Below, piece after piece: positions 46,074 to 57,965 of a DNA stretch of 64,000 nt. This DNA comes from Cladopsammia gracilis (Eukaryota > Cnidaria > Anthozoa > Scleractinia > Dendrophylliidae). The translations under genes and the position numbers were made by a program. The DNA lies in the NCBI GenBank assembly GCA_022457155.1, contig JAJGOT010000218.1:62001-126000 (forward strand), read 5' to 3'. The notes under the pieces are model-generated. The model worked only from the letters and a program-made list of their open reading frames with translations. It had not been told where the DNA came from and did not search any database. Position 1 is the stretch's first letter, and each line of letters opens with the position of its first letter.

Positions 46074-46639
46074 CCCTATTTTGCCTGGGGGGGTGGGGGG
46101 GTACAAAGTGCCCGCGCTAACTTTTAACATTCATAATTGCTTTAATATCTATTCAAACGCCTTCAATTATTGTGACTTCTCTTGAAATTTATTTGGCAAC
46201 AATTATTGATCACGTGACTTGATGTTTCCATAGCTACAAGATATTGACAGCCGTGTTTTTTGTTTGTAATTTGCATATTTTTACCTTTGAATGAAGAAAA
46301 ACAGTGTTTATTGGTATAACGTTTACATTCTTATGTAATTTGGCGTTGATTTATTGGTTTTTAATTAATTTTGAGTCATTTTGACGGTGTTTTAGAGGTT
46401 TTGAAAATTTTCAGAAATCCAAGATGGCGGATCCAAGATGGCGGCCGTATAACTAATTATCCAATAACTACGTCATATGACGTCATTGTTCCATTGTCCG
46501 TGCCGCAAAGGACGTACTATGTACCTTTTAGGTGTCATTACGATAGCCTTTATATTCTTGAAGTTATGAGGGAGAGGAGGAGGGGAATGTGCGCGCCCAC
46601 CAGGCTCAGGAACTCAAAAAAAGCCCAGGCAAAATAGGG
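46074..46639. mobile_element. piggyBac-like MITE bounded by TTAA
   Basis: 566 bp with inverted ends ccctattttgcctggg and cccaggcaaaataggg, exactly bounded by TTAA at 46070-46073 and 46640-46643. CCC/GGG termini with TTAA duplication are the piggyBac hallmark. The centre contains ccaagatggcgg repeats and palindromic tgacgtca-type motifs. No transposase frame. Confidence 0.85.
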
Positions 46640-46687
46640 TTAAGTCATCCCATGTAACAACCGTATCCAATTAAAGGAACCACCACC

Positions 46688-46742
46688 GTATCCAAATAAA
46701 AGTGATTCATTCATTCATTCATTCATTCATTCATTCTTTCTT
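46688..46742. repeat. (ATTC)n microsatellite
   Basis: Eight or so attc units, directly visible; possibly the tail of a short retroelement (preceded by aaataaaagtg). Confidence 0.85.
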
Positions 46743-46944
46743 TCCCAGACAGACATAAATGGAGACCTTATCTGCCGCTTAGGCAAGTGAGCACTTTTCT
46801 TTTTTCCCCAAATAGCTTAATTTCCTATAAGCGCCCATTGTTAATTTTCCGGGGGAAAAGAAGGAGTCGCTGTTGGTCTGGCAGCATGACCTGAGTTATG
46901 TGATTTTCTTAGAAAGGATATTTCGCTCGGAAAGGCTATTAGAG

Positions 46945-47880
46945 TATAGTCGGACCCCGTTATATGTGGACAATATAAGTGAAATATGCAAAGAACCGCA
47001 AACGGCAATGCTGCTAACGGTATACGTACATGTAGGATTTGCGAGAGACCTAACCAGCCAAAAAATGAACAAACATACAATAAATTGCAGGGCTGATCTG
47101 ACTACGTAGAAAAATAGACTTTGCGAGACACCATCACGACAGAAACCGATAAAGTAGGATGGCAACCGTGGACAGCCGTTTCGTTGTTATTGCAACTCAT
47201 CAGCACGGTGCAGCGAACTAAATGTCGCCGCAAAGTCTATTTTTTTTTACTTAGTCAGATCAGCCCTGTAGTTTATTGTATGTTTGTGCATTTTTTGGCT
47301 GGTTTGGTCTCTCGCAAATTGGACGCAGATTCTACGTATACCGTTAGCAGCATTATAGTTTGCGGTACTTTGCAGATTTCACTTTTATTTTTATGGTTTT
47401 GTCCATGCGTCATGTTCAGATCGTCTTTGTCCATCTATTTTCTCTTTGTGAGACATCGTTGCGACACTGTGGGCTCTTTGTTTCTCGGAACATGTGATGT
47501 GGCAGTGCGTGATTTCAGTGACAAGTAAGTACATAGTACGGAACCTGATATGGTGAACGGGTCATTGTGTAATCTATTTGCGCTGGATTTCTTGCTGGCG
47601 AAATTTAGCTCGCTACACCGTAATGATGAGTTACAATAACAACGAAACGGCTGTCTACGGTTGCGATCCTATTTTATCGATTTCTGTCGTGATGGTGTCT
47701 CGCAAAGTCTATTTTTTACGTAGTCAGACCAGCCCTGCAGTTTTTGTATATGTGGAAATTAAACTTTGGCATCATAAATCATGTCTCCATTAACCGTGTG
47801 TTTGTATTAAGAAAACACATTGGCTCTAATTCCTTCAGGTCATTTAATAAGCAGGTATTCATGAAGCGGGGTTCCACTAT
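46945..47880. mobile_element. Complex foldback element with atagt-gaacccc ends
   Basis: The left end tatagtcggaccccgtt and the right end cggggttccactat are inverted. Inside, 46945-47130 is repeated in reverse complement at 47230-47390, and 47090-47230 in reverse complement at 47600-47740 (shared cgcaaagtctattttttac and gtagtcagaccagccctgca). The frames here are by-products of these repeats. Confidence 0.65.
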
Positions 47881-47923
47881 TTCATAGGTTAATTAAACTA
47901 TAGATAATCAAGTAAGTACTTAC

Positions 47924-48014
47924 TCCCCTGACAGGCTATTTAAGTAGTTTACTGCACTAACGGCGGCATTTGACCATGCATGAGTGTCAAATCCTCTAGT
48001 TTCCAAGAAAACAC
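47924..48014 (-). CDS. ILEI module B, second exon
   Basis: 91-nt exon, phase 1 to phase 2, acceptor ttgcag and donor gtaagt. It encodes VFLETRGFDTHAWSNAA and VSAVNYLNSLSG. The G-F-D-T-H motif is the FDT core of ILEI/FAM3 proteins, best preserved in this module and in module A. Confidence 0.92.
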
Positions 48015-48123
48015 CTGCAAGTAAAGAATATAGAGCAAATGTTCAGTGAACAATCTAAAATCTGCTGATCGGCTAAGTTGCTAGCTGGCTGGCTAATTTA
48101 CTTATTCGCTGGTTCATTGATTA

Positions 48124-48534
48124 AAAAGGGTACTGTCCCGCCGAAATAGCAAAATTTCGCTTAGCTAATGTCCACGTTATGTCGCCAAATGCCACCAAAT
48201 ATACAGCTTAGTTGGATAAAAAGCCGGATTCTATAGAGCAAAACAAAAGCAGTAGTTTGGAGATAAAGTGCAGGATTGCAAGGTTTGAAGTGGTTTACAG
48301 TTCATGAAATTTGATTTATTGACATGTGGTCAAGAAATCAAACTTGTCATTCTTGTGAAATTTTGACTTTTCTAGCCGTTATTTTGTCTTTTTAGTTCAT
48401 ATTTCTTTGCTTCTATCATTTTTGGCGATGGTTTGTTCCAATTTCAAGATAATAAAGTAAGCTTAAAGCAAGCTCGACTCCTGGCTATAATCATGAAAAC
48501 ACGATATTTCAGCCGGGACCGTGTCCCTTTAAAA
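48124..48534. mobile_element. MITE with aaaggg-gtcccg inverted ends
   Basis: The left end aaaaagggtactgtcccgcc and the right end ggaccgtgtccctttaaaa (preceded by tttcagccg) are inverted copies with a few mismatches. About 410 bp, no coding capacity. Confidence 0.6.
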
Positions 48535-48569
48535 TAGTATGTCTTCATTGCGCCTTACTCTCCAAAGGA

Positions 48570-48750
48570 AGTTGTCAGTCTGCTTGTAACAGAGCGGTTG
48601 TCAACTGAGTGTCGGAAAATCAAACCCAAGGTAATAACTCCGCACAAGCACAACAGACGCAGACACGTTAGTGAACCAATCAGAAATCAAAGCAATTACA
48701 TGTTGCAGGCGACAAGCGTGGGAAAACTCGTAAAAGCAAGTCACGATTGG
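48570..48750. repeat. Second copy of the 33.8-kb interspersed repeat
   Basis: Reverse complement of part of 33825-34140 (gtcagtctgcttgtaacaga, ggtaataactccgcac and the region of acgttagtgaaccaatcaga). Confidence 0.65.
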
Positions 48751-48949
48751 TAATTTTGGTTTAGGTTATGATTGTTCGAGACAGTGGCACCAGATTTTGT
48801 AGCCAACAATAACAACCGAAATCAAAAGAATCATAAAATTACTATCGACATTCATTTGTAGTCAAACAATAACAAGTGCAATGTAATATTAAAAAACTGA
48901 AAACTAAAACATCATAAGATGACCAAAGATTACTTTACTGTTTAACTCC

Positions 48950-49330
48950 TTTATTGACTGACCGACTGTAAGATTCATTGATTGACGGACTGGCTTAATG
49001 ACTTATCTCTCGATTGACTGATTAACTGGTTTCTTAGTTGATTGATTGATTGATTGACAGTGACTGACTGACTGAATGAATTAGTTATTAACTGATCGAC
49101 TGATTTACTAGTTCACTAATTGATCGATTGACTGAGTAACTGGCTCACTTGTTAATTGATTGATTGACTGATTGATTGATTGATTGATTGATCGATTGAT
49201 TGATTGATCGATTGATCGATTGATCGATTGATCGATTGATCGATTGATCGATTGATCGATTGATCGATCGATCGATTGATTGATTGATTGATTGATTGAC
49301 TGACTGACTGACTGACTGAGAGGCTGAATG
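48950..49330. repeat. GATT/GATC/GACT tetranucleotide satellite
   Basis: Tetranucleotide run with a core of alternating gatt and gatc units (49145-49290), bordered by degenerate gact units on both sides. It produces a spurious S/N/Q/I-rich frame on the minus strand. Confidence 0.95.
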
Positions 49331-49382
49331 ACTGAAGGATTGACTGATTGAATGAACAGTTAACTGATTTGCTGATGTACTA

Positions 49383-49747
49383 ATAGGCCATTTCCGAGTT
49401 GCTTTTTGTATCGTTATCGAAGCGAGGCTTGGTGCACAACCTTTCATATGAAAATAGGCCATTTGCACGATGACGTCATATGACTACAACTACCAGAATC
49501 CTTCAGTTTTTTGTTTTGTAGTGCAAATTAGGGCTATTGTTATTTAAACCGCACTGGGATTACAAAATTTAAATAAGAAAGGAAAAACGAAATGAATTCT
49601 GGTAGTTGTAGTCAAATGACGCCATCGTGCAAATGGCCTATTAGTTTTCATTCACATGTAAATACATTCAACTAATTTTCATATGAAACGTTGTGCACTA
49701 AGGCTCGCTTTGATAACGAGACAAAAAGCAACTCGGAAATGGCCTAT
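49383..49747. mobile_element. MITE carrying a second MITE inside
   Basis: The outer element has ends ataggccatttccgagttgc and its complement; the two arms of about 70 bp also share a region of cgttatcgaagcgaggctt. A complete ATAGGCC-family MITE (49454-49641, ends ataggccatttgcacgatga) lies inside it. Both families share the first 11 bases, so they may be mobilised by the same transposase. Confidence 0.88.
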
Positions 49748-49875
49748 TGACAGATCGAATGACTTAATGATTGGCTGATTTGCGACTAAATGATCGATTA
49801 GTTAAGAGTTTGTCGGTTGTTGGTTTGCTTGATCGGTGCATATAACGAACTCTTTAATGAGTCGAATAAACATAC

Positions 49876-50019
49876 CACTGGAAGAAAAAACAACCACATT
49901 CATTCCTCTACTGTGGAGTGAGTAGCCTTGATTGTTCACTTTGATGAAACCTAAACCACATCTACTTCTACCGGGGTCGTTGCAGCCCTCACTTCGAACA
50001 AAAACACTCATTCTTGGTT
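49876..50019 (-). CDS. ILEI module B, first exon
   Basis: 144-nt phase 1-1 exon, acceptor ttaacag and donor gtatgt. It encodes RMSVFVRSEGCNDPGRSRC, GLGFIKVNNQGYSLHSRG and MNVVVFSSSG. The cysteine pair and the RG-M-N-V-V-V strand match modules A and C, but it is three codons shorter and the usual L-D-x-x-TG is F-S-S-SG. Confidence 0.92.
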
Positions 50020-50430
50020 CTGTTAAAAAAGCAAAAGAAAGACGTTAACACCCGAACTTTATAGTAATGTAATGATAATGATATTTTTCTGAAAAAAGAA
50101 ATGTAAAAAATAGTATATGTAAGTATCATAGTGCGTGTTTCGTGCTTTTAAATTGCATTGTGGGGATTGATCGAAGACATGTAACTTCGGTAGGACTAAA
50201 TAATCTTCAGTGGGAAAATAACAAAAGAAAGTCAGTTAACCAGTTATCTTCCAAATGTTTTGTGACTGATAAGTGATTATGTATGACGAGAATGTTTTTT
50301 AAACACCTAAAATAGTGACCAAAAAAGGTGCTATTTTTGAAGACGCCAGTGGATTTAGCAAGAGCCCGATTAAAAACACACATACCCAGTAAGTTAAATT
50401 TCTAAGCACATGAAAGCAAGAAATAAATCA

Positions 50431-50603
50431 GATATACCTAATTCAATAAAGGTTGCTTTGGTCATTGGTAATTGGGCATTGGGAAGCTATTGTTTGGCGG
50501 TCACTCAAACGAAGCATTGCATTGTGTTCCGTATGCCAAATGCCAATTCCCAATTACCAATGACCATCTGCCAAAGCAATCTTTATTGAATTAGGTGTAT
50601 ATC
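50431..50603. mobile_element. 173-bp foldback abutting a splice donor
   Basis: The ends gatatacctaattcaataaa and tttattgaattaggtgtatatc are inverted. Inner blocks ggtcattggtaattgggcat and its diverged complement continue the hairpin. The right end reaches the sixth intron base after the ILEI module A third exon, so it supplies the intron sequence directly behind the donor. Confidence 0.8.
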
Positions 50604-50608
50604 CTCAC

Positions 50609-50844
50609 CCGGTTGGCTTTGCTGGAGTGCAATTCGCAAATGGATAATACTGGGTCCTTCGGCTACTCCTCGTTGTTCTTGTGCAATCCATGATGGTTTG
50701 TTTGTTCCTGCATATCCAATAAAAGCAAACGAGCTTCGGAATTCCATCAAGATGGGTTCAGTAACGCCCAATCTCATGAGAGCGTCCTTTGCTGGAAGCC
50801 AGGTATTTGAAGCAGTATCTTGAGTGGCAACCAGAACGACAATG
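50609..50844 (-). CDS. ILEI module A, third exon
   Basis: 236-nt exon, phase 2 to phase 1, acceptor ctgcag and donor gtgagg. It encodes IVVLVATQDTASNTWLP, LMRLGVTEPILMEFRSSFAF, IGYAGTNKPSWIAQEQRG and GPSIIHLRI. The longest of the three equivalent exons. It is closely similar to the module C exon (FRSSFAF-GYA-NKPSWI), more so than to module B. Confidence 0.93.
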
Positions 50845-51801
50845 CTGCAGAAAGGTAAATGAATTTCGTATTATTGTGTCGCAGCTCTGAAAATGTTTAT
50901 GATAAATATTCTGCGATAAGAGTACATAAAGACACATCGATAAATTATTTTTCCGCTTATTCCAATTAGGTGAAAAATAAAGTATATAACAGCGTTCTGA
51001 GGGCATTACTGGACTCTTAGCATGGAACTTTTTCAGTGAGATCAGCCATTTTAAAAATGTGACAAACTGGTTAAGAAATACAGTGTTTGTAGAAAAATTC
51101 CGAAGTCAGAATCCAACGAAGCAACGTAAGCTCCATCCCACCACAACAACTCTGACTGGCAGCCAAGACAGTGATTCCATTCTTTAACCTGGATTCGTTG
51201 ATTAACTGCATGTATAGTTGAAACTTAGTTCGAAGTTATAGGTAAGACAAAGATGGTCAATTAATTGTTACAAACTATATATGTCTTTCCTCAATCGGTA
51301 TGGGGCGTGAATGAGTAAAGAGCTTGAACCTTCCGCATGTGTTAGTGTTACGTAATCGTGGGAAACAATGCATGAAAACGAATGGATAAGCTAAGGAATC
51401 TCCAAAAACAGAGATCCTCATACAACAAAGTTTTAGTAGAAAATGACTGCAGTTACTGCTCCTGAAATATGAGGGCTCTCGGAAAATTATTTTTCTACAC
51501 AAATATATTCAGAATTTATATATAATTAAAGGTGAGGTAAAAATAAGCTTACCCTCGTTCAAATGGACTTGAAAAGCGAGGCTTCAGAGAATATAGTAGT
51601 CCAAAATAACCTGGCGGCCAGACAAATTAAAATTTCTTGGAAACCCAGGTTGGAAAGCTTCTTATTTCATTTGAAAACCTCAAAACAGCGCTTTTGCTAC
51701 TAAAGGTTCTCTTATGCAGGTCACTGTGTGATGAAGTTATGATATCATATATAAAAATGAAAATATATTGTAAAATAACAATTTAAGGAACTGACACTTA
51801 C

Positions 51802-51892
51802 TCTCCAGTTATCGTATTAAGATAATCTCTCATTTTTTCACCGGCGTCACCCACTGCATGAGTATCGTACGCTTTGGATTCAATAACAACGC
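51802..51892 (-). CDS. ILEI module A, second exon
   Basis: 91-nt exon, phase 1 to phase 2, acceptor gtacag and donor gtaagt. It encodes VVIESKAYDTHAVGDAG and EKMRDYLNTITG. The Y-D-T-H stretch corresponds to the FDT motif of the ILEI domain. Confidence 0.92.
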
Positions 51893-52015
51893 CTGTACAG
51901 AAAAAAATGTTTAATTATTTTTGTATTTGAAGTCACGACTTTTAAATGAATATTAACATATTACTTTTCAACTTAATGAATAACCACCGTGGTACAAGGG
52001 GGGAGCGGGGGGGCT

Positions 52016-52231
<216 letters not shown>

Positions 52232-52417
52232 AGTCTCGTTTCGAATCCTAGGCCATGCCATGTTAACAGCCAACTAGATAAGCCTACCAGCTGTGTTTTT
52301 AAAAATTGTTTATGTTCATCCTCTTCTATTTGCAGTGTTCCCAATTATCAAATTCCTGCTAAATAAACTTGACACTTAAATAACGTGATTTACAATGTAT
52401 TTTTTATTATATTTTAC

Positions 52418-52570
52418 CTGTTTGGGCATTCACAGTAACAATATTGTGTCCTCTTGAGTGAAGTGAGTGATCTACTCCATGTACTCTGATGTGAGCAGTA
52501 CCGCAAGTGCCTGAAGCTACTACTGGATCATTGCAACCTTCGCTTCGAACGTACATATCCATGAAAGTAA
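52418..52570 (-). CDS. ILEI module A, first exon
   Basis: 153-nt phase 1-1 exon, acceptor ctgtag and donor gtaaaa. It encodes MDMYVRSEGCNDPVVASG, TCGTAHIRVHGVDHSLHSRG and HNIVTVNAQTG, the N-terminal ILEI signature right after the signal-peptide exon. Same length as the module C first exon. Confidence 0.93.
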
Positions 52571-53053
52571 CTACAGAGAAAAAAGAACGCCAGAATTATT
52601 TCAAAGGAATGGGTTTGGTATTTTGTAAAATTTTGAACTTTGGCAGGCAATGAAAGAATATCGGTGCAAAATTTTAACTGAAATTTATCGAAATTGCGCT
52701 TCAAACACAACTGTGTTTTTTTTTTCTGAAACAGCGCCTAAAAATCGCCAAGGCAAAGGGACAACCAAAATTCATATTTTCATTACCACGTGTCAATCTT
52801 TGAAAACACTATAAACATTAGTACGAAACACACCTACTTGCCAGATGCAAGCCTACGGATAACAAGCATTTCTCCACGATGTAAAAGTTGATGAGAAATT
52901 CAATGAATGAAAGCGCCTTAAACTAGAAGAAATGCTATTGCAACATTCCTAGCACTATGGGCTAATCTTTGTTTCAAATTATTGCCTCTGTCATTAACAT
53001 ATGCGCCTTATTTTCAAATCGAGCTGCAAAAACGCAACTCCGAATATTGAAAG

Positions 53054-53372
53054 CTCTGGGGGGTGGGGGGGGGGGGGGACTCCCCTATAAAATGACGGGG
53101 GTGCTCGTCGTAAATTTTCGAAAAAACACCCTAAAATACCAAAATGTCGTTTGATAGACGTGGCTCAAAAGAATGTTACTTTACCTATAAGAGGTACCAA
53201 TTCAAAACAACACTTCATATTCTGTTATATTTCGGCTCAATACCCTAAAAGGTACTACGATTATTCTAACTGTGGTCATTACTTATTTTCGATTTAAGTA
53301 CCCTAAGCGGTACCAATCTACAAAAGGTACAACGAGAACCCCCCGTCATTTTTATATGGGAGTCCCCCGGGG
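53054..53372. mobile_element. 319-bp foldback MITE with 8-bp TSD
   Basis: The inverted arms are gactcccctataaaatgacg at the left and gtcatttttatatgggagtc at the right, with G-rich/C-rich outer ends. The flanks attgaaag (53046-53053) and attgaaag (53373-53380) are an exact 8-bp target duplication. No coding capacity. Confidence 0.85.
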
Positions 53373-54532
53373 ATTGAAAGGACATAGAACAATGAGCCTT
53401 TCCGGATACTTTTCGTGCAATACACAAGCGCTTTTGCCGCCCAACAATTTTACAGGTTTTGAGTGCTAAACATTTCATAGATTAATAATTAAGTTTAACA
53501 AGCTGTTCAGTTCTTGAATTCGAGTTGTATTTAGCACGGTGCCTTCTTGCGAAAAATTGGTATGTCGATGAAACAAAAATGAAACAATGATGTTAGCAAA
53601 GATTCGCCTGTGCATCAACATCCTTCAAAATTAATAAAGGATGGTTTTCGCTTTGTCTTACATTTAACGGAAAGAGAACGAAAAATACCTGAGACCGCTC
53701 TGCGTTTTCGTGGCTTTAAAAATTCTGCAATAAATATAACAACGAGACAAAAATAACGTAGTGATATAGAAAGGCTAAATATGTGAAATGTGGCTGCAGT
53801 ATTGTACTAAAAAACTACAGATCAGAAATTAAAGACAAAATGAGAATTAAACGTTTGAATGACTACAAACAAAATTGATTATGCAAAATGGGTCCGCAAT
53901 GTTTAGATCAAGATCAAGATGATGATTTAAAATCAATTCCATTAAAAATTTAGCGATGATTGCTCTGTTTGCAGATTTTCCCCTGTGTTCTACCAAGACT
54001 GAAATGAAATCCACCACCGGGCGTTTTGGAATGACCACAGATCACGAAGTACAAGGCTCCTGAGTCATATGATAGACTGACATTCTTATGAATAATTAAT
54101 TTTGCAAGATCATGGCGACCTACAAAACGTTTTAATTTTACGCTGTACCCTGTTTCTTATATTATGCACGACGAAATTAAAAAATAAAAAATAAAAAGCA
54201 TCGTATTCATTTATCTGACTGATGTTACGAATATCATGACTTTCATTTCCATATATCCCTCCCACGCAGTTAGAACAAAATACAGTCAGAGTCTATTACT
54301 ATATACACTTGGTCAAGCTTACCATTTGCTATCTGCTATATTATTTTATTTTATAAAAACATCAATTGTAAAATGCAATCAAGACTCAAGGATAAATAAA
54401 ATGTCATGTATACGGTAATGTTTAGTTCAAGAAAATAAATATTACAGCTTGTTTAAAATGGAAATGCCACGGACGCTGATTGACTATATTTTACATTAAG
54501 GGTGTGTTCGGAACTTATTCCGAAAGAAGAAT

Positions 54533-54796
54533 ATGAGAAATGGTCACAAAAAAAAATCGCGTTTCGGAGCCACTGGGGAACTAAACGTCTCATATTACCT
54601 TATTATAAGGCATAAGCATGTTTTGCCAGATTCATACTACAAGCTAAGTGTGCCTGAACAAACAATTCTCTGGGACTATTCTGGAATACGGTCAATCAAA
54701 CGAGCCCGTAAACATCGACAGAAACATCGGATGATGGATAATGTAATAGCTCACTGGATTCAAAGAAAAAAAAAACACTCAAAAGGTGGTATCTAA
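54533..54796 (+). other. Unidentified 87-codon frame, plus strand
   Basis: ATG-initiated frame rich in K/R/H with SVPEQTILWDYSGIRSIKR in the middle. It lies in the intron beside the signal-peptide exon and on the opposite strand. I recognise no domain. It could be a transposon fragment or chance. Confidence 0.15.
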
Positions 54797-54817
54797 TGAT
54801 GTGGACATTTTACTTAC

Positions 54818-54896
54818 CTGGGGTATTTTTTGATTGACACAAAGCTGCCATCAGCAGGATGGTCAGCAAGAAAAGAGCAAGTTTCATAGTCGACAT
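54818..54896 (-). CDS. Signal-peptide exon with start codon
   Basis: The exon runs 54919-54818 (acceptor aaatgcag, donor gtaagt). Coding starts at 54896 with MSTMKLALFLLTILLMAALC, a short basic start and a 14-residue hydrophobic core. Predicted cleavage lies soon after the cysteine. A second in-frame Met at codon 4 could serve equally. The exon ends in phase 1, matching the next ILEI exon (V at the junction). Only about 23 nt of 5'UTR lie in this exon, so a non-coding exon must precede it. Confidence 0.88.
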
Positions 54897-57045
54897 CGAA
54901 GAAACGAAGTCCTTTAAATCTGCATTTAATAACAAAAAATAATAAATTAAGATAAGATGACAAGAGCATTAATGTCTAACCAAATGTTTGCTTCAAAGGG
55001 AAGCCGCAATTCAAGACAACTTACACCGCGGGTCGAAGGAATAATGCTGCAGGTGCAGAAAAAGGAATGAAAAGAAATATGCAAAAATGACTGAATTTGC
55101 TTATTGTCTTATGGTAATTAAGTCTAATCTTCGCTTCATTTATTTCTCAAAATACTTGTAAATATTAGTTGATTCGTGTAACAAACTTCTAAAGGCCAAA
55201 GCATCACTGATTCTTATGGGGCTCGTGTGGAAGGACGTTATATTCAGCGAGCTTGAACGAATACATTTACGTGATGCCAAGTTTTATTTTGTATTGTGAT
55301 TCTACACACCAGCACATCAGCTTTGCTGTAATTTTATCGTGCTAAAATAAATACTTTATTCATCATCATCAACGATAATATCGCACCTGCGTAATATTTT
55401 TCGACCCCGAGCGTTTTCGACGTGAATTTTTTATAAGTTGACCAACACTCAACTTCATTTAATTTCTGTCAATTAACCTAATTTTTTTTTTTGCCAATCC
55501 GTTTTTAACATTTAAAGAAGCTGTGTCATAGTAATTTTCAGGTTTTGGGGTCAAAACTGCTTCAAATTAAAACTAACTAATTTAAAACTTAAACGAAATT
55601 AAAACTGACTTCCTTCGCCAAACACGAAACACTAAAAGAATTATATGAAGTGAGTTTTCCAAGACACAAGCCAAAATCCGTTTCAATCCGTTTCCATCAT
55701 TGTCGTCCGCAGCCAAATACTTATATAGTTACAATGCACTTCTTTTAGAGTAGTTTTAAACAAAAACAGACCATTATGTTCTGGTTTGCATAAACACAAA
55801 AATGTGTTTTGGCTTTTAGACATAGCATTTATCGTTTGTGATTAAGGAATAAGAAAACGGCAATAAAATCGAACAATGAAAATTAAGAAATGACCATGTA
55901 GAATTCGTGAGCATCAGAGCATAAGACGGATGCTTCTCCTTGTATTTTGTTGGCGAAAAGCCAACGGACAACGTTTCTAGGAGATAGGAGATACCTCATG
56001 TTTGAAATATTTATCAACGTTTTATGAGCATTTATCGCACTACAGGCCAATGTATAAAAATATATTTTGAAATATGGGGTATTTCTTGGTATTGCGCAAA
56101 CTATCGTTAGGTTAGCTATTGCTAAGTGTCTTTTGAATATTTTGTTTAAGTCAATTGGTGATCGCAACATATTTCACAACACTACCGAAATATCCTTGTA
56201 TTCTTCGGACAAAAACAGGTAGCCTGGAAAGTGATTATTCGTGTAATGACTTACCCTGAAATTTTCCAGTCGTTGGAGTAAACCGGCCTTAAAAAACTTC
56301 TAATGACTTTGTCTTATAATATGTGCGAGCATAAGTTATGAACAATTGGTAAAGTTTCGCGGCTTTACGTAAAATAAGCAGCTAACTAAATAGTGTATCT
56401 TATTTTCAAATGCACGAAAATGAGCAGTTTAAAAATCCAACATAAAAAAGCGTTATTAGACAAGTGTAAGAAACGTTTTTTTCTTTTTTTTTTTAGATAA
56501 TTTTTAACCTTGGTTTGTATGTAACCTTTGAGTTAAACTACTAAAAAGGTGTGGGTTGCGAATTCTTAAATTAACGCCAACCCCAAAAAGCTAAGTAAAC
56601 AGCTAAATAAATACTGTATCTTAATTTTAAATGTTTTCATTGCGTTTGGGAAAAAAACAATTATTTGAACCTATGTTATATGCATTTAGTTTTGTGTGGC
56701 AAGCAATTTGTGTTTCTCGGTAAAATTTTCGAGAAAACAGACGCGCTGTCGATTTTGTGGTTTTTATTATTCTACATCTTATGTTATGATGTAACTGAAG
56801 ACTTTGCGCCTAATGCGCTCTTTAAACACTTTACTTGGAGCTTTTGGGCATTTTAATTTATGAAATGCAGAATATCCTCGCGAATAATGCAATATCGTTA
56901 CAAAATCGTGTAAAACTAGACCCATTTTTATTTTTTACCCACTGCAAAGAAAGAACTTATAGATCCCGCCACTGATATATTTCCAAAATTAAACGTGATT
57001 TTTGTGAAAATAAGCGAAACTACCTTATTATAGCAAATTAGCGCT

Positions 57046-57965
57046 CCATGGGGGGGGGGGGGGGGGGGGGGGCTACTCGGACCCCCTTTATATCTCTGGA
57101 AACAGTAAGGTTAGTACCATGAAATTTTCAAACAATGTTCACCTCCATACAAGGAAACCTCACACCCAGTTTTGACCTGCCACACCCAATTATGACGTCA
57201 CAATGACGTCATTTTTGTTTTTCCGACGTTTCTTTGATATTTTTCCATCCAGATACTTAAAATATCAAATATAACTGTAAAATCATCTCTTTAATATTAA
57301 AACGTAATAAACACAAACAAGGACACACTTGTAAAGCGACTAAAAGCAAAAAAGGCGATAAAACTATAATTTTGAAAATATTGTCAGCCATCTTGGATCC
57401 GCCATCTTGGATCCGCCATCTTGGATCCGCCATCTTGGATCCGCCATCTTGGATTTCCGTTTTTTTGTTTAAATTAAAATTTAAAAATATATAAAAGAGA
57501 AAAGGATCAGAATATATAAAACACGTATGAAACTAATGTCTATTATCCAAACAATGAACTTAGAAGCGTTATTTAATAAATAGTACAAAATATTTGTCTA
57601 TAAGTAAAAGAGAGCAAAAATTTACCTACCCCACCACCCCAAATACTTGATGTTAAAAATGTTTGATGTCTTTCAAGAACTAGTCCCAAGAAAAAAACTA
57701 TTCTAACAAGAAAATGCACTATAAGTCAAAGAACAAGATCTTATAATAAAAAATCGCCATATTTTAATATTTTGAAAATCTGTGTCAACATGGTTAATCA
57801 CACTGACATGTTATGGATACCAAAATATCCCTAGATAAATTCTAGGAAAAGTCAGAAAATTTCAGCATCATAGCTATTTCGGTGTAAGAGTGATCACAAT
57901 TTTACTGGAGGGGAGGGGGGGGGGGGGTCGAAAAGCCCACCCCCCCCCCCCCATTCTGAATAGGG
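57046..57965. mobile_element. Degenerate relative of the piggyBac-like MITE
   Basis: The right end attctgaataggg is followed directly by TTAA (57966-57969), the same terminus type as the element at 46074-46639. Both carry gccatcttgga/ccaagatggc repeats and tgacgtca-type motifs. The left end is a run of about 23 G (57050-57072) without a clear TTAA, so that boundary is uncertain. Confidence 0.5.
57386..57452. repeat. Tandem 14-bp repeat gccatcttggatcc
   Basis: Five head-to-tail copies, the last one diverging to ggatttcc. The unit contains GCCATCTTG, the same core as YY1-type binding sites; binding itself is not shown. Confidence 0.9.

Noticed and set aside
46841..47793. Several frames up to 135 codons
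   Set aside because: They arise from the repeated inverted blocks of one foldback element and appear in multiple orientations.
49145..49468. S/Q/N/I-rich frame on the minus strand
   Set aside because: Produced by the GATT/GATC tetranucleotide tract.
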